DNA from: JACJVV01 sp047602755
Lineage (GTDB): Archaea; Nanobdellota; Nanobdellia; Woesearchaeales; JACJVV01
DNA length: 64,000 bases
Reading direction: 5' to 3'
Assembly: GCA_047602755.1 (NCBI GenBank)
Contig: JBLKOM010000003.1
Span: 1 to 64,000 of the forward strand
Below, piece by piece: positions 8,808 through 17,963 of the stretch (positions are counted from its first letter, which is position 1; each line of letters starts with the position of its first letter). The notes below the pieces were generated by a model, which saw nothing but the letters and a program-made list of their open reading frames with translations, had not been told where the DNA came from and did no database searches. A program made the position numbers and the translations under genes.

Positions 8808-8865
8808 AATAAAAAATACTTATTATAATAATCATAATAATAAATTAAAAAACAAAATATTTATT

Positions 8866-9111
8866 CTATTTTTTTTCTTTTTTATCTGCTAGTTTTCCAA
8901 TCCACATTGTAGCAATGACTGCAATTATTGTAACAACTACAGCATAAATCCATGGCCCTCCTTGTGATATAAAACATAAAGGACCTGCTTTTTCTGAACC
9001 ACAAGGACCTGCAAATAATCCTCGTACAGCGTCGTTCCAAGCTAGTGCAGCAACTAATCCAAATGCACCTATCATTAATGTTGCTAATCTTTCTAATACT
9101 CTTTTTTTCAT
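8866..9111 (-). CDS. DUF5654 small membrane protein
   Basis: 81 residues with two membrane helices, LATLMIGAFGLVAALAWNDAV near the N-terminus and IYAVVVTIIAVIATMWIG near the C-terminus, then a basic tail. The first helix with 'AFGLVAALAWNDAVRGLF' is typical of the archaeal DUF5654 family. Two cysteines in the intervening loop (GPCGSEKAGPLCF) lie on the outer or inner face and could form a disulfide. A GGAGGT motif (9118-9123) precedes the ATG. Single gene; no function known. Confidence 0.8.
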   Translation of the reverse strand: MKKRVLERLATLMIGAFGLVAALAWNDAVRGLFAGPCGSEKAGPLCFISQGGPWIYAVVVTIIAVIATMWIGKLADKKEKK

Positions 9112-9247
9112 AAATAAACCTCCTTAATAATTTTAAAAAATAGATTTATATTATATATCTTTGTATGGATAAGCTAAAAGTGAATAAAGAAAATAAATTT
9201 TAGAAAATACCATAACATTTTTAATTGCATTAACTTAGAAATAAGAT

Positions 9248-10864
9248 ATGGATTTATTACTAACTTCTTTAGGAATACTGCCAATTATATTAGTTCTTAT
9301 ACTTATGGGTATATTTAATATGCCTGCAAAAAAAGTGATGCCTATTGCTGCAGTAATAGCAATAATAATTGCAATTATATTCTGGAAAATGCCAATGGAT
9401 TGGCTTTTTGCTTCAATTGCAGATGGAACATTAACTGCATTAGATATTATGTTGATAGTTATAGGTGCACTTTTACTTATTGAAATAATGAAAAAAAGTA
9501 AAAGAATAAATGTAATAATTGCAAACTTAAAATCTATAAGCAAAGATAGTAGAGTTCAGCTTGTAATAATTGGTTGGGCATTTGTTTGTTTTCTTGAGGG
9601 TATTGCTGGATTTGGAACACCTACAGCAATTGTTGCACCATTACTTGTAGCACTAGGTTATCCAACAGTAGCAGCTGTTGCGATACCATTGATGTTTGAT
9701 ACCGCTCCTACAACATTTGGTGCTGTCGGAGTCCCAATAAGTTATGGAATACCTACAGCAATCCCAGGTATCTCTGAAGCAATTTTAAGAGAGACTGCAA
9801 TATATTCTGCAATGCTTCATAGTATTGTTGCATTGTTTTTACCACTTGCTGCAATTCTTATCTTAACAAGATTTTTTACTAAAGAAAAATCATGGAAATT
9901 AGGGTTTGATGCTACAGCTTTTGCATTTGTTGGCAGCATATCTTTCATTATACCATATACATTAACAGCAATATATATTGGACCAGAATTACCAAGCATA
10001 ATTGGTGCAATAACTGCCCTTATTATAATAATTATTTTTGCAAAGAAAAAATGGTTAATGCCAAAAAAAGAATGGCATTTTGATTTAGAGAAAAGTATTG
10101 ATGAAAAAGTACATAAGCATATTAGTGAGAAAGGTATTGAAGTAAACTTGAAAAGTACATTAATTGCATGGCTACCTTATTTTATGGTTGCAATTATTTT
10201 AATAATAACAAGAATAAAATCATTAGGGATTTATGATTTAATAAGAAAAGTGACAATTACTGTTCCTGAATTGTTTGGAACAACTATAACATATAATAAC
10301 TTTATATTATACCATCCTGGAACTATTTTTATAATTATTGCAATTATAAGTTCAATAATTTTTAAAATGCAAACAAAAGAAGTTGTTGAATCATTTTATT
10401 CAACTTTTAGAAAATTAGTTCCTGCAATAATAACTCTAATTTTTACAATTATACTTGTAAAAGTTTTACTTAACTCAGGTAATGCTGGTATGAAAAGTAT
10501 GCTTATAATTCCAGCAGAGGCCTTAGCTGGGATGGTTGGTGTTGCATGGTACGCAGTTGCTCCGTTTATAGGTAGTTTAGGATCATTTATTTCAGGAAGT
10601 AATACTGTATCAAATATTTTATTCTCAGCCTTACATGAAGGAATAGCAAATGATTTAGGAAGAAATCTTGCACTACTTTTAGCATTACAAGCAGTAGGTG
10701 GTGCAGTAGGAAATATGATTTGTATACATAACATTGTAGCAGGATGTAGTACTGTAGGGATTGCAGGTCAAGAAAGTAAAATACTTCGTGTAACATTAAT
10801 CCCTAGTTTAATATATGCTTCAATTATAGGGATTGTTGGTATGATTTTGATTTTAATGATTTGA
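9248..10864 (+). CDS. lctP: L-lactate permease family transporter
   Basis: 538 residues with about 12-14 hydrophobic segments. The family signature FLEGIAGFGTPTAIVAPLLVALGYP (residues 117-141), then FDTAPTTFGAVGVPI, and the C-terminal ISGSNTVSNILFSAL and GGAVGNMICIHNIVA blocks match LctP/LldP. These proteins import lactate or glycolate with protons. The length agrees with bacterial and archaeal members (510-560). It stands alone without a lactate dehydrogenase nearby, so the physiological direction is uncertain. Confidence 0.9.
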   Translation: MDLLLTSLGILPIILVLILMGIFNMPAKKVMPIAAVIAIIIAIIFWKMPMDWLFASIADGTLTALDIMLIVIGALLLIEIMKKSKRINVIIANLKSISKDSRVQLVIIGWAFVCFLEGIAGFGTPTAIVAPLLVALGYPTVAAVAIPLMFDTAPTTFGAVGVPISYGIPTAIPGISEAILRETAIYSAMLHSIVALFLPLAAILILTRFFTKEKSWKLGFDATAFAFVGSISFIIPYTLTAIYIGPELPSIIGAITALIIIIIFAKKKWLMPKKEWHFDLEKSIDEKVHKHISEKGIEVNLKSTLIAWLPYFMVAIILIITRIKSLGIYDLIRKVTITVPELFGTTITYNNFILYHPGTIFIIIAIISSIIFKMQTKEVVESFYSTFRKLVPAIITLIFTIILVKVLLNSGNAGMKSMLIIPAEALAGMVGVAWYAVAPFIGSLGSFISGSNTVSNILFSALHEGIANDLGRNLALLLALQAVGGAVGNMICIHNIVAGCSTVGIAGQESKILRVTLIPSLIYASIIGIVGMILILMI

Positions 10865-10945
10865 AATATATTTAAAGTATTATTACATGTTTAATCTTTC
10901 TTAACATTTATTAATGATAAAGTTTTTTCTCTTTTTGGTGAAAAA

Positions 10946-11518
10946 ATGAGAAAATCAGATTATGAAATAAACCCTATAATAATAAACAGATGGTCAGCAA
11001 GAGCAATGTCAGGTGAAACTATAACTGAAGAAGATTTAATGTCTCTATTTGAAGCTGCAAGATGGGCACCTTCTGGAATGAATAATCAATTATGGAGATT
11101 TATTTATGCAAAACGTGAAACACAATATTGGGACAAATTTTTTGATTTGCTTATGGAAGGAAATAAAATATGGTGTAAGAATGCAGCTGTATTAATATTA
11201 CTTGTATCTAGAAAATTCTCATATTATCAAAATAAACCACATAAAGCACATTCCTTAGAAGCTGGAGCTGTAATGCAAAATTTACTTTTAGAAGCAGTTG
11301 ACAAAGGGTTTGTTGCACACCCTATGGGTGGTTTTGAAAAAGATAAAGCTAAAGAAGTTTTTAATATTGATGATAATTGGAATATTGAATGTATGATTGC
11401 AATAGGAAAAAAAGGAGACATTAAAAATCTTTCACTGGAATTGCAAGAAAGAGAAATTCCATCAGATAGAAAAAAAATAAATGAAATAATATCTGAAGGA
11501 GAATTTAATTTTGAATGA
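10946..11518 (+). CDS. Nitroreductase family flavoprotein
   Basis: 190 residues. RWSARAMSGETITEEDLMSLFEAARWAPSGMNNQLWRFIYAKR is the FMN-binding N-terminal half of the nitroreductase fold (R-S-R motif, then AARWAPS-xNxQPWRF). SLEAGAVMQNLLLEAVDKGFVAHPMGGF contributes the second half. Such enzymes reduce nitro compounds, quinones or other electrophiles with NAD(P)H; the physiological substrate cannot be told. It is a single gene with its own promoter region after lctP. Confidence 0.9.
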   Translation: MRKSDYEINPIIINRWSARAMSGETITEEDLMSLFEAARWAPSGMNNQLWRFIYAKRETQYWDKFFDLLMEGNKIWCKNAAVLILLVSRKFSYYQNKPHKAHSLEAGAVMQNLLLEAVDKGFVAHPMGGFEKDKAKEVFNIDDNWNIECMIAIGKKGDIKNLSLELQEREIPSDRKKINEIISEGEFNFE

Positions 11519-11539
11519 ATTATAGTTTAAAGAAATTTT

Positions 11540-12424
11540 CTACTTTTTTAAAATACAAATCCCATCTCTATATGTACGGAACAAGCCAGGTGTAAATAGC
11601 TCATTTAATGTATCATCACCCATGTTCACAGCATAATTCAATTCTTTTAATCTTCTTTCTTCAGGGATGTATCCAACTAATCTATAATATTCTCCTGCAG
11701 ATTGAGGACTAATCATTATTTGAACTCCTGAAGGAGTCAACATGTCTTGACATTTTAAAATTATATCCTGAATACTTATTGGCTCAAGACCAAATTTCCT
11801 AAAATGGCTTGGTGATGTTAACATACGATGCATAAAGATAAAGTCATACATTCCTTGATGATTCATACTTAAAACATTTCCTTGCATCAAATTTATTTCT
11901 TGATTTTCTACTTCTCGGTGAAATCTTCTTATATCTCTCTCTGTCAATAATGCATCAACTCCATCAAGCTTTACTGTCCTAGGATGTTTACTGCTATAAT
12001 TTTGTAAGAAGTTGTATAGTGCAGTAGCATAAAACCAATTTTTTCCAGCGCCAACATCTAATGCTGTTACTTTGTCAGGTAATTCAATATTTTGATGCTC
12101 AAAACTGGAATTTAATTCATCAAGAATTATTAAAATTGATAAATATTTCATTGCAGGATTTCTGGGGATATTATTTAGGTATTGTGCTAGTTTTTTTTCA
12201 AACTCTTTAAAATTAGGATTATTTTTTATAACATTTTTTGCGTAGTTTTCTATTTCTATATCCTCTAATTTTGTTCTAATAGATGATATAATTTTAGTGA
12301 GTAAAGGCCTTTTTTTTAGTGATTGTTGCATAAGAGTTTCTAAATCACCAAATAACTCTTTTGTTTCCTCAGATTTTTCACGTTTTTTTTTATATGGAGT
12401 TATCGACTCTATCTCTGTTAGCAT
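11540..12424 (-). CDS. SAM-dependent methyltransferase-like protein
   Basis: 294 residues. The N-terminal 100 residues are helical. The sequence VTALDVGAGKNWFYATALYNFL is a Rossmann methyltransferase motif I (D-x-G-x-G). TVKLDGVDALLTERD is motif II, INLMQGNVLSMN and YDFIFMHRMLTS are motifs III and IV, and CQDMLTPSGVQIMISPQSAG is the strand after the active site. No partner gene identifies the substrate. It converges on the nitroreductase gene and stands alone. Confidence 0.7.
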   Translation of the reverse strand: MLTEIESITPYKKKREKSEETKELFGDLETLMQQSLKKRPLLTKIISSIRTKLEDIEIENYAKNVIKNNPNFKEFEKKLAQYLNNIPRNPAMKYLSILIILDELNSSFEHQNIELPDKVTALDVGAGKNWFYATALYNFLQNYSSKHPRTVKLDGVDALLTERDIRRFHREVENQEINLMQGNVLSMNHQGMYDFIFMHRMLTSPSHFRKFGLEPISIQDIILKCQDMLTPSGVQIMISPQSAGEYYRLVGYIPEERRLKELNYAVNMGDDTLNELFTPGLFRTYRDGICILKK

Positions 12425-12544
12425 ATGGTTAGGATTATTATTTTCTTTATAAATTTTTCACTAAATTATTACTAAAAAGTAGTTAATATTTAATAATAAT
12501 TATGCCCTAAAATATTATATATAAGTTATGCTATTTACTAAAAT

Positions 12545-13096
12545 ATGAGCCAAAAAGATTATACAAACAAAGAGAAAAAATATTTGCTTGAATTAGCTAG
12601 AAAATCAATAATAGAATCAAGACTAAATAATATTCAAGTTCCATACAAATCACTAAAAGAAAAAAGGGGAGTATTTGTAACAATTGAAAAGAATGGAGAA
12701 CTTAGAGGATGTATTGGTTTTATTGACCCAATTATGCCTATCTTTGAGGCTGTTAATGAATGTGCTTATAGTGCTGCATATCGTGATAGAAGATTTGCTC
12801 CTGTAAAAGAGAACGAAATTAAAAGTTTGAAAATAGCAATATCTATATTGACAAAGCCAAAGAAATTAGAATATAAAGATTCTAAAGATTTATTGTCAAA
12901 AATAAAAGGTAATGAAGGTGTAATCTTAAAAAAAGGACCAATACATTCAACTTTTCTTCCCCAAGTATGGCATGATTTACCTAATAAAGAAGATTTTCTA
13001 AACAATTTGTCATTAAAAGCTGGACTTGATATGGATGAGTGGAAAAAAGGAAATCTTGATTTTGAAATATATCATGCTATAAAATTTGCAGAATAA
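12545..13096 (+). CDS. amrA: AMMECR1 domain protein (AmmeMemoRadiSam system protein A)
   Basis: 183 residues. The conserved hexapeptide LRGCIG (residues 58-63) with following FIDPIMPIFEAV, SAAYRDRRFAPV, and a C-terminal IHSTFLPQVWHDL are all AMMECR1 hallmarks. It completes the AmmeMemoRadiSam trio although it lies 4 kb from amrS and amrB. Its 3' end overlaps the convergent PD-(D/E)XK gene by 25 bp. The biochemical role is not established. The conserved Cys in LRGCIG is present. Confidence 0.92.
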   Translation: MSQKDYTNKEKKYLLELARKSIIESRLNNIQVPYKSLKEKRGVFVTIEKNGELRGCIGFIDPIMPIFEAVNECAYSAAYRDRRFAPVKENEIKSLKIAISILTKPKKLEYKDSKDLLSKIKGNEGVILKKGPIHSTFLPQVWHDLPNKEDFLNNLSLKAGLDMDEWKKGNLDFEIYHAIKFAE

Positions 13097-13482
13097 AGTA
13101 AATGTTCTATTGGTTTATCTAATCTATATGAATTGAATCTTGAACTACCTTTATTTCTAAAAACACCTACCATATTGCATGAAATGTTATACTCACTCAA
13201 AAAGAAATCATATGCTTTACGTAATTGACGATTTAATTCATTTGTTGCATTTGATTTTGAGTTATGACTACGTAATACTTTTGCTTCAATTAAATAAATT
13301 TCATCAGTTAAAACTATTAAATCAACACGACCATTAGGAATTATAACTTCACGGAATATATATTGGTGATCATTAATTCCTATAAAAGGAAGATTTGAAA
13401 TAATATTATCTAAAAGTTTTTTATGTTGTCTATCTTCTTTACAAGGTTTTGCTCTTTTTTCAAGAAATTCTAATATGTCCAT
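13072..13482 (-). CDS. Small PD-(D/E)XK nuclease-like protein
   Basis: 136 residues. GRVDLIVLTDEIYLIEAKV has the D-x(n)-E-x-K arrangement of the PD-(D/E)XK fold, with an upstream Glu (FREVI) and a helical RKAYDFFLSEY following. The protein is short but contains the complete core. It has no recognisable partner gene. It overlaps amrA tail-to-tail. Function may be nuclease, or a decayed or regulatory relative; I cannot distinguish these. Confidence 0.6.
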   Translation of the reverse strand: MDILEFLEKRAKPCKEDRQHKKLLDNIISNLPFIGINDHQYIFREVIIPNGRVDLIVLTDEIYLIEAKVLRSHNSKSNATNELNRQLRKAYDFFLSEYNISCNMVGVFRNKGSSRFNSYRLDKPIEHLLYSANFIA

Positions 13483-13524
13483 GTTACTGCATATTGTTAT
13501 ATTTAATCTTACTTATTGACTGAA

Positions 13525-14835
13525 TCATCTTATAACTTTGTATTGAATCCCCATATCTTCAAAAAAAGTGGGCCATGATTTTGTAGTCACCATTGGATCT
13601 TTAATTCTTATTCCAGGAATTACTAACCCTGCAATAGCTGCATTCATAGCAACTCTATGATCTTCATATGTTTCAATTTCTGCACTATGCATATTTTTTG
13701 GATTTGTTCCATAGATTATAATACCATCAGGTCTAACTTCTGAAGAAATTCCTATTTTCCCAAGTTCAGTGTGTAAAGTAGTTAAACGCTTACTTTCTTT
13801 TTCTTCTAGATTTGCAACATTTGTGATTCTAGTATAACCTGCCCCAAAACCTGCAATAAAAGCTAATGTCTGTACACAATCAGGCATGTTATTCATGTCA
13901 ATAACAGGTATTGGTGTTATAACTTTAGGACCACGTAATTCAATATAATCAGGATCACAAAGTATTCTTGCACTCATTTTATGTAATACATCTTTAAATT
14001 TAGAGTCTCCTTGTATAGATTGATTTAGATCCATTGCAAGACTTGCGCCCCAAGCTGTCCTAGTTAGCATTCCTGCTCCTAAAACATATGATAATGAACT
14101 AGCATCTGTTTCTATTATTGTTTTTTTTGGTTCATATCTTTGGCCAGCTTGGACTACAAAACGTTTATAATTTTGATTTTCAACATGAACATTATGATTT
14201 CGCATAACTGCTATAGTCATATCTACATAAGGCTTTGATGTTAGTTCTCCTACTATGTCTATAATAATGTCATTATATGCAAATGGAGCAGCCATCATTA
14301 TGGAGCTAAGATATTGACTACTTGTATCACCTTTTAATTTTGTTTCTCCACCTTTAAGTCCATTTGAAATTATTCTAACAGGAGGACATCTTTTTCCTTT
14401 TTCATTAATTGATTCTGCAACAATCTCACCATCAAGTATAGGTTTAAGAGCTTCAACTAAATCTTCGATAGGTCGTTTATGCATTCTTTCTGTTCCATGT
14501 AAAATAACGTTTGCACCTAAAGCTGCAAAATAAGATGTCAAGAACCTCATAGAAGTTCCAGCTTTGCCTACGTCAACATCACCAAGAAAGCCAGTATCTA
14601 CTTGTGAATTAATTATATAAGTACCATTTGGATTATCAATATAAACTCCAGATTTCCGTAAAGCTCCAATCATTACTTTTGAATCATCGCATTCTAAAAG
14701 ATTATCTAAAGTTGATCTGCCTTGAGATAGAGCTGAAACTATTAATTCACGTTGAGTATGACTTTTTGAACCTGGTATTTTTACTAAATGTGGTTGTTTT
14801 GTGTTTTCCCAGGGTAATATCTCGATTAATTCCAT
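13525..14835 (-). CDS. aroA: 3-phosphoshikimate 1-carboxyvinyltransferase (EPSP synthase)
   Basis: 436 residues. It catalyses the sixth shikimate step, joining shikimate 3-phosphate with PEP. Visible motifs are IPGSKSHTQRELIVSAL (phosphate binding), GKAGTSMRFLTSYFA, LHGTERMHKRPIEDL, KGDTSSQYLSSIMMAAP, the catalytic Asp region VIDMNNMPDCVQTLA, and EDHRVAMNAAIAGL. All key residues appear intact and the length is normal. The start lies only 58 bp from the end of an inserted IS element, on the opposite strand to aroK, so the insertion has probably replaced or displaced its promoter. Confidence 0.95.
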   Translation of the reverse strand: MELIEILPWENTKQPHLVKIPGSKSHTQRELIVSALSQGRSTLDNLLECDDSKVMIGALRKSGVYIDNPNGTYIINSQVDTGFLGDVDVGKAGTSMRFLTSYFAALGANVILHGTERMHKRPIEDLVEALKPILDGEIVAESINEKGKRCPPVRIISNGLKGGETKLKGDTSSQYLSSIMMAAPFAYNDIIIDIVGELTSKPYVDMTIAVMRNHNVHVENQNYKRFVVQAGQRYEPKKTIIETDASSLSYVLGAGMLTRTAWGASLAMDLNQSIQGDSKFKDVLHKMSARILCDPDYIELRGPKVITPIPVIDMNNMPDCVQTLAFIAGFGAGYTRITNVANLEEKESKRLTTLHTELGKIGISSEVRPDGIIIYGTNPKNMHSAEIETYEDHRVAMNAAIAGLVIPGIRIKDPMVTTKSWPTFFEDMGIQYKVIR

Positions 14836-14879
14836 AACAATAAGAATATACTTGTATTTTTAAGGGTTTTTAGTATTAT

Positions 14880-14893
14880 ATAGTAATTAAAAT
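14880..14893. repeat. Target site duplication, left copy
   Basis: Fourteen bases (atagtaattaaaat) identical to 15825-15838 on the other side of the IS element. Confidence 0.88.
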
Positions 14894-15824
14894 TGATCTA
14901 AACCGCATTAATGTTACTTTTGTATCTCTCTAATGGTATTTTATATCCAATTCCTTGATGTAATCGTTCCTCATTATAATATTTTACGAATGAATCTAAA
15001 GTATCTCTATCGACGTTAAATTCCACCTTATATGTTCCAAACCATCTTTCTATTTTACCATTTGTTTGAGGATGATGGACTCTTCCTAATATATGTTTGA
15101 TTCCATTATTCTCACAAAATTTGCTAAATGGTCCAATTTCGCCTCTTGCAGGCGTAAATTGTGTACCGTTATCAGTAAGGATAGCTTGAGGTTTGCCATA
15201 TTTATTCATTGCATTCATAAAAGCTAAAAGAGTATTCTCAGTTGTAGCATTTTCAAAATATTCTGCATGAACTATAAATCTGCTATGGTCGTCTATAAAA
15301 GCAATTAATTGCTTTCCTGTAAAAGGACAATTAGTCCAATCTGTATGCCAAAGCATATTTGGCTTTGGCCATTCATATTTTACAAATTTTATTTGTGATG
15401 GCCTTGCTCTACGATTCATTTTTAATCCATATTTCCTGTAGACTTTTTGAATTTGACGTTCAGATAAGCCAAATCCTTTAGATTTGAGCTTTAGCCACAT
15501 TTTGTGGCACCCAAATTGGTGCTCAGACCATGTCGCTGAAATTAAATTTTCAACCGTAACATTAATGTGTATTTCTTTTGCACCTGGTTTCTTATTTTCT
15601 AATGTCTGAGCACCAAATTTTTTGGCTTTATTAAGCCAACGATATATAGTTTGTTTTGGTATTTTTCTTATTTTTGCTATCTGTTCAATAGGTGTTATTC
15701 CCATTTTTACATGTTTTAGCACTTTTAACTTCTTTTTTAGACTGTATCCCATTTTTTCCTCCGGATACAAAATACACACCATACATTATTATTTGTTACC
15801 GTAACATAAAAACGATTTAGAACA
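14894..15824 (-). mobile_element. Complete IS481-like insertion sequence
   Basis: The element is 931 bp. Its ends are imperfect 24-bp inverted repeats (14894-14917 and the complement of 15801-15824), identical at 19 positions with a TG terminus and shared TTC/ATC-TAAA and ATGTTAC blocks. It is flanked on both sides by the same 14-bp direct repeat, atagtaattaaaat (14880-14893 and 15825-15838), which I read as the target site duplication. One intact transposase fills the element. Perfect target duplication and an intact gene indicate a recent insertion. It separates the divergent aroA and aroK. Confidence 0.9.
14898..15752 (-). CDS. IS481-family DDE transposase
   Basis: 284 residues from the ATG at 15752, chosen because GGAGGAAAAA directly precedes it; an upstream ATG at 15782 would add ten residues. 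The N-terminus is a helix-turn-helix (LKVLKHVKMGITPIEQIAKIRKIPKQTIYRWL). The rve-type catalytic core has Asp in WHTDWT, Asp in AILTDNGTQF and Glu in TNGKIERWFGT, completing a DDE triad, and ends with YNEERLHQGIGYKIPLERY as in IS481 and IS3 families. The gene nearly fills the element. All catalytic residues are present, so it is probably functional. Confidence 0.92.
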   Translation of the reverse strand: MGYSLKKKLKVLKHVKMGITPIEQIAKIRKIPKQTIYRWLNKAKKFGAQTLENKKPGAKEIHINVTVENLISATWSEHQFGCHKMWLKLKSKGFGLSERQIQKVYRKYGLKMNRRARPSQIKFVKYEWPKPNMLWHTDWTNCPFTGKQLIAFIDDHSRFIVHAEYFENATTENTLLAFMNAMNKYGKPQAILTDNGTQFTPARGEIGPFSKFCENNGIKHILGRVHHPQTNGKIERWFGTYKVEFNVDRDTLDSFVKYYNEERLHQGIGYKIPLERYKSNINAV

Positions 15825-15838
15825 ATAGTAATTAAAAT
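15825..15838. repeat. Target site duplication, right copy
   Basis: Exact copy of 14880-14893, abutting the right terminal inverted repeat. Confidence 0.88.
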
Positions 15839-15875
15839 AGAAAATATTAAAAAGTGAAAAGAAATTGTATTAAAT

Positions 15876-16664
15876 ATGGATAGAAAACTTGAACCATTAA
15901 TTCTGGTAGGACCAAGATGTACGGGAAAAACAACTAAAGGAATAACATTAGCTTCATGGCTTGGTTGTAAATTTAAAGATGGTGATGTTGAAACTGTAGA
16001 AGCTATTGAAGAATGCTATAATATTTTTTCTATTGATGATTTTGTAAAAAGTAAAGGATGGCAAGAATTTCGAAAGATTGAATCAGATGCAATAAGTTGG
16101 ATAGCAAAACCAGATAATCAACAAATGATGGTATATGCGCCAGGTGGTGGAGCAGTTGCTCATGACCAAGGTGAAGAATATCGTCAAAGAAATATTGATT
16201 TATTAAGAAATTTTGGTGTAGTTGTATATATTACGCCTTCAAATGATTTAATGTATAATTCATCTGAATTAGCATATCGAATAGTAAATGATCCAAGATC
16301 AAAAAATAGTAGACCTAAGCTTAATGATACACAAGAAATGGATATATCATTATCTACTTTTGTTGAACAAATTATTAGACATCAGAATAAAGGTTTAAGT
16401 AAAGCAATTTATCTTGCTCATGCACGATCAAGTAGTGCATTACAAAAACAACTAAGTATGGATGAAGTTAATGCAAAAATTGAAACAGATGATATGAAAA
16501 GGTATGTCTCAGAGTTAATTGATATGTACAATGCTTTACAAAAACGAGATCCATTATATAAACAAGCAAGCCATATTACAGTGTTTACAGGTGGGATGGA
16601 AAATCATGAAGCTTGTAAAACAATTCTTGGTAAATATTTTGATTGTATAATTAATAAATTATAA
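15876..16664 (+). CDS. aroK: Shikimate kinase, bacterial AroK type, extended
   Basis: 262 residues. It phosphorylates shikimate at the 3-hydroxyl. Walker A is GPRCTGKTT (residues 12-20). KDGDVETVEAIEECYNIFSIDDFVKSKGWQEFRKIESDAI matches the shikimate-binding Asp and the E..FR..E motif. APGGGAV is the GGG loop, and SRPKL the lid region. The protein is about 90 residues longer than normal AroK because of an added segment after the lid. Most archaea use an unrelated GHMP-type shikimate kinase, so this points to acquisition from bacteria. An IS element now lies between it and aroA. Confidence 0.85.
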   Translation: MDRKLEPLILVGPRCTGKTTKGITLASWLGCKFKDGDVETVEAIEECYNIFSIDDFVKSKGWQEFRKIESDAISWIAKPDNQQMMVYAPGGGAVAHDQGEEYRQRNIDLLRNFGVVVYITPSNDLMYNSSELAYRIVNDPRSKNSRPKLNDTQEMDISLSTFVEQIIRHQNKGLSKAIYLAHARSSSALQKQLSMDEVNAKIETDDMKRYVSELIDMYNALQKRDPLYKQASHITVFTGGMENHEACKTILGKYFDCIINKL

Positions 16665-16756
16665 TTTTAATTGTTATAATAAAGTTTAAGAAAATTTTAT
16701 CATAGTCTTCCAAATATAGAATAAACTATATAAATGCATATTTCTAGGACATATAT

Positions 16757-17299
16757 ATGGGACTTATTTCAAATAATTTGAATACTAATATTCTGATTTC
16801 AATAGAATATTCAATAACACTCCTTGCATCAGGTTATAGTAGAGAAAATATATTATCTAATTTAGCAAATAAAAATTTTGGATATATTTCTAGTTTTTCA
16901 AAAAAAAGTCTTAAACTTATTCAAAAAGGTAAATCATACCAAGAAGCGCTTCAGATACGATACGAACATGAAAGGCATACTAGCATGAAAAGATTTATTT
17001 CAATATTAAATGCTGATGCTAATGCAAATATAACTATGATGTTAAATGATTTAAGCGAACAAATAATGAAACAAAAGAACTTAAGCGCAGAAACTTTAAT
17101 TGATAATCTTACCTCAAAACTTCAAAAAAGTATGTCTATCTCAGCGATACCACTTTTTATATTTTTTATAATACTAATTGAAAGTAGTTTTGAAGAAGTA
17201 GCATTTATTTCAAGACCTAATTTAGATTACATATTTTATGGTGTTACTATATTTTTATTGATTATACTATTACTAAGGAGTCGATATCATGAAGATTGA
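16757..17299 (+). CDS. Type II/IV secretion inner-membrane protein, TadB/FlaJ-like half
   Basis: 180 residues. The N-terminal cytoplasmic part has helical repeats typical of the T2SSF/GspF domain (LLASGYSRENIL...LIQKGKSYQEALQIR, then NADANANITMMLNDLSEQI). Two C-terminal membrane helices follow (AIPLFIFFIILIESSF; IFYGVTIFLLIILLL). It is about half the length of FlaJ, resembling TadB or TadC. It overlaps the next gene by 11 bp and is in one operon with it and the secretion ATPase. Such proteins form the membrane platform for pilin polymerisation. Confidence 0.7.
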   Translation: MGLISNNLNTNILISIEYSITLLASGYSRENILSNLANKNFGYISSFSKKSLKLIQKGKSYQEALQIRYEHERHTSMKRFISILNADANANITMMLNDLSEQIMKQKNLSAETLIDNLTSKLQKSMSISAIPLFIFFIILIESSFEEVAFISRPNLDYIFYGVTIFLLIILLLRSRYHED

Positions 17300-17963
17300 G
17301 TTTATTTTATACCCATTACTATTAGTAACAATATCAATTATTGTTTACTATTACATCAGAAAAGGTATTCAAGATTCTGAAGAAGATTCTGTTATAGATG
17401 CAATGAAACACATTGCTCAAAGTATGACCTCTGGTGATAGTTTTGAAACTGCAATGACGAAAGTTGATTGTAAATATTTTAATCATATCATAAAATTGAC
17501 TAATAATGGGGTTGAATTAGATAAAGCAATGATAAGAGCAGCAGGTAAGAATAAAACATTACTATATATTTCTGAGGTATTAAGTTTAACTTTTACATCA
17601 AAAGGCAATATAGTTAATTCATTAAATCGTTTATCAAATAAACTTTGGGAGATTAATCACCTGCAAAAAAAAATAGATAGTAAAGCAAGTAGTGCTATTG
17701 CAACATTACAAGTAATGGGTATAGTTTTAATGCCTGCTATTTTTTATTTTTTGGCTGGTATTTTATCCAGCGAAGATCTAATCATAGAAGTTGATTTAAT
17801 TATGCAAGGTTATTTAGGTATTCTTATGTTGACATTTACAATGCTTAATTATTTTGTTTTTAAAGATTATAAAGGTTCAATAATTATTTTACCTTTTAGC
17901 ATTGTATTGTATATTACATATCTTTTATTATTAGGACCAATCATATATGGGGTGTTTATTTAA
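17289..17963 (+). CDS. Type II/IV secretion inner-membrane protein, TadC/FlaJ-like half
   Basis: 224 residues. One N-terminal helix (FILYPLLLVTISIIVYYYI) is followed by a cytoplasmic T2SSF domain (MKHIAQSMTSGDSFETAMTKV ... VNSLNRLSNKLWEINHLQKKI) and three C-terminal helices. It overlaps both its upstream partner (11 bp) and the ATPase (1 bp), so the operon is tightly coupled. The paired short T2SSF proteins plus one ATPase is the arrangement of Tad-type systems rather than the single long FlaJ of archaella. Confidence 0.7.
   Translation: MKIEFILYPLLLVTISIIVYYYIRKGIQDSEEDSVIDAMKHIAQSMTSGDSFETAMTKVDCKYFNHIIKLTNNGVELDKAMIRAAGKNKTLLYISEVLSLTFTSKGNIVNSLNRLSNKLWEINHLQKKIDSKASSAIATLQVMGIVLMPAIFYFLAGILSSEDLIIEVDLIMQGYLGILMLTFTMLNYFVFKDYKGSIIILPFSIVLYITYLLLLGPIIYGVFI

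Noticed and set aside
9235..9543. Antisense open frame over lctP
   Set aside because: Composition (Ile, Ala, Ser) is what the complement of a membrane-protein gene gives; no ribosome site.
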